Positions 58,069-64,000 of a DNA stretch of 64,000 nucleotides are shown one piece after another. The notes beneath the pieces were generated by a model. That model made no database searches, was not told where the DNA came from, and was given only the letters and a program-made list of their open reading frames with translations. This stretch comes from Micropterus salmoides (Eukaryota; Chordata; Actinopteri; Centrarchiformes; Centrarchidae), in the NCBI RefSeq assembly GCF_014851395.1, contig NW_024041150.1, forward strand, positions 31,436,305-31,500,304, read 5' to 3'. Every line of letters begins with the position of its first letter. Positions within the stretch are counted from its first letter, which is position 1. Both the position numbers and the translations under genes were made by a program.

Positions 58069-58184
58069 GACTAACGAGCAGGGCGGGAGCAACACAGGTG
58101 AAAGACATGAGGCTAATGAGACACAGGCAGGGAGAGAGAGAGCGAGTGTAGGGGAAAACAGAGACAGAAATGCAGAGTGTGACA
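57831..58184 (-). repeat. LTR (5' LTR in element orientation)
   Basis: 354 bases, near identical to 54910-55270, followed by the CATTT duplication at 58185-58189. Confidence 0.9.
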
Positions 58185-58690
58185 CATTTTTCTCTGCACA
58201 CACTATCTTTACCAAAACACTGGAAATCTGACTCAAAATGAAATTATTCTGTCAAAGAATGACACTTGTTTTCACTTCACAAAGTACATGCAGTCAATCA
58301 AAGTACACCAGGTTTCAAAATACTGGCTATTGTTGACATTACAAAAACTACATAGACTTTTATGTTTCAGTTTTACAGGTATTTGCATGCAAAACATGCA
58401 ATCCACCGTTTTTACTCTAAATTTCTTGGTTGGTAACTGTATGTCCACAGTAATGTTCACATTCAAAAGCATTCCAGTAAAAAGCAAATCCGTTTTTTTT
58501 TCCTTTACTGTTTACTACAGGAGGTACAGTAGAAACACGGTATGATAGAACAGAAAAAGTTTTACAGTATTTCTTACAGTGAACAAAATATCCGTGAAAC
58601 ACACAAGACCATTCTGAACAAAAAAACAACAGCAAAAAGTCCAGATAAAAATTGGGGGAACTAAAAAAAAAAAGCACAACATTGCTGTAT

Positions 58691-60005
58691 CTAATCTCTG
58701 CGATCTTCAGGGTTAGGCCACATGTTTTCGTCAACATCACATCTGATATTATCCAAGGCGATGCACCTGGGATAAAACCGCTTGCTATGTCGGATCCACC
58801 CTTGACAATCCTGAACTGTGATGTCCCTGCAGCCAGCATCCATGGATTCAAGGAGGGACATCTGGTCATGTGGCTGATGGTCATAAACCTTCCACCTCCA
58901 TGCTGAAAAGTGAATAGGGTGGAAGGAAGAGACTTACCAGTCTTGGGTGAACTTCAAACCATGTTGTTATTGCTTGCGCATGATGGAAAGCCACATTGTC
59001 CCAGGTAATTACAAAGGTCCTCATGTTTTCACCCTCCCGATCCTGCTGTGGAACCAGGCGCTGGTGGAGATCATTGAGAAAGGCAAGGATGCGCTCAGTA
59101 TTATAGGGTCCAACCTGACATCTGTGAAGGAGTAATCCTGCATTTGCAATTGCTGCACACATGGTAATGTTTGCCCCTCTCTGTCCTGGCACATCAACTG
59201 TGGCCCTTTTTCCAATTACATTTCGTCCACGTCAACGCCTTGTGGCCAGATTGAATCCTGCCTCATCTATGTAAATGAATTCATGAGGGGTCTGGTTGGC
59301 CTCCAATTCCAAAACTCTCTGAAACAAAGTTTATGTAAATCATGTCATTACTGTAATCCATCTCAAAGGGAACAGTGTAGAGCTGCTTCATCCGCACTCT
59401 GTGTTTGGACAATGTCCGCGTAATGGTTGTGAGGCTGATGCTATCGATGTTATCAAACATCTCATGGTCCTCCACAATTCTAGTCTGAATTTCACGCAGT
59501 TTTATTGCATTGTTTGCAACAACTATTTCTACAATGGCAAGCTCTTGATCATTATTGAGGAGCTTTCCTCTTCCCCCAGAGGGTGGAAGACGTTGCATTC
59601 TTTAGAGGGACAAAAAAATTAAACATATGCATTACTGTATGACCTTATTGACATGTCAAGTGAGAATAGAAACAATCCATGTAAAATGCAATACTTACCT
59701 GTTGGTTTGTTGAAAGATGCATATAATGGAAGCAACCGTTGACCGCCTCAAATTGGGCTGCACTCTTTCACCAGCCTCTCTTAGTGAAAGACCGTGGTTG
59801 ATTACATGGTCAATGATAGTGGCACGAATTTCATCACTGACTACTGTTCTTGGAGCCCTTGGAATGCCACCACCACGCATTCTTACACCTCTACCTTGCC
59901 CTCTCCTTGGGCCTGCTCCTCTCCCTGGTCCTGCTCCTCTCACTGGTCCTGCTCCTCTGGGCCCCTTGCTCTTACTCTTCTTCGTCCAGAAGACTTTGAC
60001 TTTGA
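58691..60005 (-). pseudogene. IS630-like DDE transposase, inactivated
   Basis: Exon 1 (59699-about 60005) has an R/G-rich start then VVSDEIRATIIDHVINHGLS, a helix-turn-helix DNA-binding region. An intron with GTAAGT and CTAAAG borders leads to exon 2 (from 59599) with QRLPPSGGRGKLL, and a second intron ends at TTTGTTTCAG. The first catalytic Asp is in EFIYIDEAGFNL and the second in FVITWDNVAFH. A TGA at 59232-59234 interrupts the frame. Near 58910 a deletion of about 26 bases joins LPPYS to SAWRWK, removing the segment that carries the catalytic Glu and shifting frame. The enzyme would have moved its own element; this copy is inactive. Confidence 0.72.
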
Positions 60006-60205
60006 CACTGCAGCAATATTCAGCCCCTCTCCTGTCATTTTGGATGAGATATCCATTTCGGTAGAAAAATATATTAGAATCTGATGTCCCTGTCCTCAGT
60101 TTGCAGCCAAGACCAACAGACTGTCCCTCAGTCACAGGATGGACAGGATTCACCATCTTTATCTGTGAAACAGTCAAATAATATCAAGTCGTTGCAAACC
60201 TTTTC

Positions 60206-61122
60206 ATCGCTCATACACTTCTGCTGTTACTCTTACATAACCCAAGGTGATGGAGGTTTATAGTCACTGTGGCGTCAATTAATGACTGACAAAAAGAGAA
60301 GTTGCGACTGATGCTCTGATCAGATCAGGTAAAATTGCAATATTAATTCATCATTTCAGATATTTACAAATAAGCAGCAATTGCTCTTTATTATTTATTA
60401 ATGGTGTGCAATTCTGGAGAAATCCAACACCATGAAACATCCATGCAATAGAGCGAACCATTACAAAGCAAGTAATGTAACTAATGTTAGCTTAGTTGTG
60501 GGTTAGCAAACTGTCGCTACAACTGCTGCTATGAAGCTAACGTGCACAGAGGACGAGGCAGTCCCAGAGCCAGCACAATAACTCCAGACAGATACAGTTA
60601 ACATCACACCAACAGCTATGTTGGTGTACTAGAGAGTAAGTTGAATGTCCGTGGGCAGTTCAGAAATCATGGCTGGAACAGCTGGAAAAGTCTTGTGTGG
60701 CTCGGTCCAAGTCATTTTATTTGTTTCCCATTTACAGAACCTGGGCTGGGTCCAAACACCAGATTGTTTTTCAGCACACACATAGAACCGACAGCTAGTG
60801 GACCGTGAGGAGATATTTGTTGAATTTGACAAAAAGACTTGTATTGGATTAGAATCACATACCCAAAATTTAATTGGTTAATGTTACACAAATGCCATTG
60901 AGGATCAATATGTCCTAATTCTTTGATAATAAGAGGTCTAATAATAAACACTGTGAAGGGCAGAAAAACTGATTTCATGGCGGGTTCCATGTCTCTCCTT
61001 AAAATTTCACTGCATTGGTTATATAATATAACCAAAAAATATAATCACCTATAAAATCTGAATATAAGATGTTAAATTATGTTATTGTGAAATTTGAAGA
61101 ATTAAAACAAAAAAGGAATTAC
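60206..61122. other. Intron between Ig exons D3 and D2
   Basis: A block at 60450-60900 with somewhat higher GC and minus-strand ORFs (60629-61035) may be an unrecognised repeat. No domain or splice structure supports a gene. Confidence 0.4.
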
Positions 61123-61386
61123 TTTGTACGGTGATGTTGACCGCGTTACTGAATTGAGCTGATTCAGACTCACACCAGTACACTGCAGTTTTGTTTGGAA
61201 GTTCGTTGATGTTGCATGTGGATCCAGTCATTGTTCCCCACTTAGAACAGTTTGACAGATGGCCGGCTTTAGTGAACCTCCTCACTCTCCACTAAGAAGA
61301 GTTTCCCTCACAGCTCAGTGAGACAGGCTCAGAGGAAAAGTGCTGCTCTCTGTCAGGACTCACTCTGACTGTTGCTGGATGAAAAT

Positions 61387-61926
61387 CTGAAAAAGAACTA
61401 ATGAGGTGTCAAAACAAACACAGAGATATCATGACATTGACAGCAGCACAGTGGAAATGATCTTTTGACTGTCTTAATATTAATTACAGTGGTTGCTCTC
61501 CAACTCATCCATTTACAAATCGCTTTTTACCAGCTGCCTTTCAGTTCCAAATGGGGTCAGTATGTGATAATGAAAATCTAGACTGTATTTTCTTTTTACA
61601 CATAGTTTTCCGTTCAGTTATTTTAATCTCCTAGTTGTACCCATATCTTGTCTCTTTACATGCCTGTTTATTTGTTGCAGGCGCCACATTTGCCACCTGT
61701 CCATGTGCCTGTCTGACCACAAATCAGTGTCTTTTAAACCTGCAGTGCAGAACTTTTGTTTTTCCTTTCCAGCAGTGAGAGTAACCCAAACACTGTTGAT
61801 GAATGATGATGACGTATGCCTCTGCTATACTCTGTAACCTACTCCTTCGCTAGGTAGCTACATGACTAATTGTGGGGGCAGAATATAGGAAAGAAAAGGA
61901 GGAAAGAAAGGCACTAACACACTGAC
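61387..61926. other. Intron between Ig exons D2 and D1
   Basis: No exon or repeat recognised. Confidence 0.5.
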
Positions 61927-62232
61927 CTTTAGACCAGACAAACATAGTGTTACTATAATTAGTGTAGTTCACTGGATCTCCTCTTCCAGCTCTGCACTTA
62001 TATCCTGCTGTGTGTGTCTGTCCATGAACGATGTAGGAATCCTGTTCAGTCCCGTTGCTGCTGCCAGGTAGCAGCTCTTGGTCGTAGGAGTTGCCTGATA
62101 GTTTGGGAACAGCCTTAAACCAGAAGAACCTCCATCCTGCAGATGGATCTTTAACACTGCAGCTCAGAGTTACTGAGGCTCCAGGACTCAGCCAGGATGG
62201 AGACACAGTGAGGACAGGTTTGGTTTTATTTG

Positions 62233-62778
62233 CTGGAAATAGATATCCCAGAATTAAAACTCTTTTCTTGTTTATGGATTGAGTGCACTGTTTGGATCCT
62301 GCACATTTAACACATTTACCTCGAAACATTAAATGCATTCTTCATGTCCATTTATCCTCCTGGTTTACATCATTATCTGCGTGAAAGAGTTTAGTTCCTT
62401 TTTTAACTTAGCCAGACTAGTTATCATGAGCAAAATGGGTGGCAATAAACCACTGCTAAATGTAATGTTTTCAAAATATGAAATCATAATCACTACCACA
62501 ATTAACACTGAGTTTAGAAAAAGTCTCACTTAATAATAATTTATATGTTTGCTAAATAAGTACATTTCCACATAATTTAAAAGCAGATCTATACTCACTA
62601 GCCTGTGTGTTTGCTACGTTGCTGGAATATGAAAGTTAACACTCTCAAGCACTTTATAGTCATATTCTCCTTTGTGTTGATACAAATGCACTAAAATGAT
62701 GCACATGTTGATAATAAATGAATAAAGACAGATGATGTGATTAAGAGTGATGCAGAAAAAGGGAGATTGTGCAATCAC
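62233..62778. other. Intron between D1 and mini-exon
   Basis: No additional exon recognised. Confidence 0.5.
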
Positions 62779-63289
62779 CTTCAGCATGTCCAGAGTGGAG
62801 GAGTGTATTCAGCACTAAAATAAAGATTGATATTTCATCAGATATTTTCACACTCAAACTGTCAAAATGAGAATAAACAAAGTCATTTAAAACAAAAAAC
62901 AACTGTGGTTAGATAATGTCTAATATCAAATCTCAATCAACATTATCACAACACAGTCTTCCACTTTAAAGTCAGTCACCAGCCAAGAAACAAAAAGACA
63001 AGAAAATATTTAAAATATGTGTAGGTCTATAGTAAGCTAGAGTAACCAAATTTACCCGCTGGATATCAATAAAGGTTTATCTCATCTTATAAATACAGTA
63101 TTAAATCATCATTGCTGACGAAACAACAGTGTCACAACACACACATACACATTAAACAGAAACCTACAGTTTCTAGACAACCCGTGATGCTGTGAATGCA
63201 ACATAAAGTGTTTTTAGTAAGAACGAAAAGAGTACGTCAGTGATGTACTCACAGAATAACCCCAGCACACAGAACAAAGTATGTCCCAT

Positions 63290-64000
63290 CTTCACATCCA
63301 AAACTGAAACACTACTTTAAAGCTTGAAAGCATACATTATGAGGAAGACTAAGAGGAAGCTGTGTCAGTAAAGAAGTTATTCATATCATATCAATATGAT
63401 CTCACAGGCTGACAACAAATAATGTTTCTAAGAATAATCCACTCCTCCTTCCTTCCCCTTTTCACAAAGCTCACGCAAGTACAACCACTTCCTGCTCAGG
63501 CAAGGCAATTTAACTTGAGTCTTGTATATAGTCCCTGCTAAAAATAGAACAGTCACTTTGCACTTTTCATATCATATTAAAGAGAAAACAATGTTGGAAT
63601 TGCACAGCTACGTTTTATGAATGGCAGTATCATATTTTTGAATAAACAATAAAATGTATACATATAACTATGGATGTAAACACTCCGACGTACAGCTGAT
63701 CACCTTCTGCCACATCATCATACAAATATACAGCCAATCACGTTATGTGACGTTACCTGCAGGCCCAGGCCCCCGTGCAGTTCTGACCACCCGATCACAT
63801 CTGGTACCTACACCGGCTCCATCTAGCTCCGTGTGTCGTACAACAGAGCTGCTGGTAGAAAAAGCTGTTCAAAACAGGAGGAAATCTGACGTTCTATCTC
63901 ACACAGGCGCCGCCCTCTACTGGACACTGCTTTTTATATTTAGGCACATACGGTAGCAACGTCCAATTGTTCGGCTACTTACAGAATGCAAATTTCAGTG
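63290..64000. other. Upstream region of Fc-receptor-like gene
   Basis: Should hold the promoter of the minus-strand receptor gene. CACTTCCTGCT at 63486 resembles an ETS/PU.1-type GGAA site on the minus strand, common in myeloid promoters, but this is weak evidence. The last 250 bases are GC-richer, with a GCCGCCCTCTACTGGAC stretch seen in fish repeats. No gene is supported. Confidence 0.3.

Larger units (their letters stand above)
54910..58184 (-). mobile_element. Young non-autonomous LTR retroelement
   Basis: Two near-identical LTRs with TG...CA ends and a CATTT target duplication bound 2.56 kb of internal sequence. On the minus strand GAATGACCC follows the 5' LTR immediately, and a purine tract GAGGGAGGGG precedes the 3' LTR by two bases, as for a polypurine tract. 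The only coding content is a Gag-like start and a proline-rich repeat ORF. Protease, RT, RNase H and integrase are absent, so transposition would depend on an autonomous relative, probably Ty3/Gypsy type (inferred from the gag-like start and termini). Confidence 0.82.
54738..60005 (-). mobile_element. IS630-like transposon, interrupted by an LTR element
   Basis: The 3' terminus ACAGTTTTTTTCAGTCGCTA is at 54738. Transposase exons lie at 58691-60005, with an LTR retroelement inserted at 54910-58184 in the 3' non-coding part. The 5' end is missing: coding sequence abuts an Ig-domain exon of the host gene at about 60005, so the element has either been truncated or joined by deletion. Confidence 0.68.
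60044..63289 (-). pseudogene. Fc-receptor-like Ig-domain gene, 5' exons
   Basis: Exon 1 (63253-63289) encodes MGHTLFCVLGLF. A 36-base mini-exon (62779-62814) completes the signal peptide with LLNTLLHSGHAE; a split signal with such a mini-exon is characteristic of Fc-receptor and FCRL genes. Ig exon D1 (61927-62232, 306 nt) is intact with VTLSC and YKCRAG. Ig exon D2 (61123-61386, 264 nt) has VSLSC and VYWC but a TAG at 61292-61294. Ig exon D3 (from 60162) keeps HPVTEGQSVGLGCKLRTG but is shifted out of phase and cut near 60005 by transposon sequence. All junctions are phase 1. The type I receptor would bind immunoglobulin or an unknown ligand. Signs point to a pseudogene, or a truncated D1-only product. 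Confidence 0.72.

Noticed and set aside
58417..58690. Minus-strand ORF extension after the IS630-like transposase
   Set aside because: It lies beyond the family stop codon at 58691 and reads 3' non-coding transposon sequence.
63654..63956. 100-residue plus-strand ORF near the right edge
   Set aside because: No domain and no splice or promoter support. It overlaps a stretch that resembles a fish repeat.

Overview
The window looks like teleost fish genomic DNA. It is AT-rich and intron-containing, full of CA/TG/TA microsatellites, and carries fish-type mobile elements: Tc1, an IS630-like DDE element, an EnSpm/CACTA-like tnp2 element, L2-type LINE tails and an endogenous retrovirus. The host genes are immune-type receptors: multi-domain C-type lectins and an Fc-receptor-like immunoglobulin (Ig) domain gene. 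No bacterial operon, tRNA, rRNA or CRISPR array was seen.

The layout is dominated by a segmental duplication present three times. Copy A (1-15058) is cut by the left edge and by an N gap. Copy B is 17367-27687. Copy C is 34961-54075. The left half of each unit holds a minus-strand C-type lectin gene. Copy C reads as an intact 368-residue, three-lectin-domain secreted protein. Copy B has the same exons with several frame-breaking indels. Copy A shows only the 5' exons. Behind each lectin gene is a long spacer with a probable non-coding first exon, a MITE, an L2 tail, microsatellites and a fish interspersed repeat.

The right half exists only in A and C. It contains a decayed endogenous retrovirus (gag, protease, reverse transcriptase, RNase H, integrase, end of env), deleted differently in each copy, followed by the last exons of an Fc-receptor-like gene. 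In B the retrovirus position holds an uninterrupted 1.4 kb LTR-like repeat. That repeat is followed by an EnSpm/CACTA-like transposon, itself split by a second LTR-like copy (28.5-34.3 kb).

From 54 to 60 kb the DNA is nested transposons. There is a plus-strand IS630-like remnant, then a minus-strand IS630-like element into which a young 3.27 kb LTR retroelement has inserted. That retroelement has near-identical LTRs, a 5-bp target duplication and a proline-rich repetitive ORF in place of pol. From 60 to 63.3 kb are the 5' exons of the Fc-receptor-like gene (split signal peptide, three Ig exons, minus strand). They carry a nonsense codon and frame damage, and the transposon block separates them from transmembrane and cytoplasmic-type exons at 52.3-53.1 kb.

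The strongest leads are: (i) two H-x-T-L motifs resembling a 2H phosphoesterase between protease and reverse transcriptase of the retrovirus; (ii) the non-autonomous LTR element whose minisatellites all keep the reading frame; (iii) a TIR-bounded element with seven copies of an ACGGCGT-type palindromic core; (iv) mosaic ancestry of the three duplication copies, whose lectins differ at a sugar-specificity motif.
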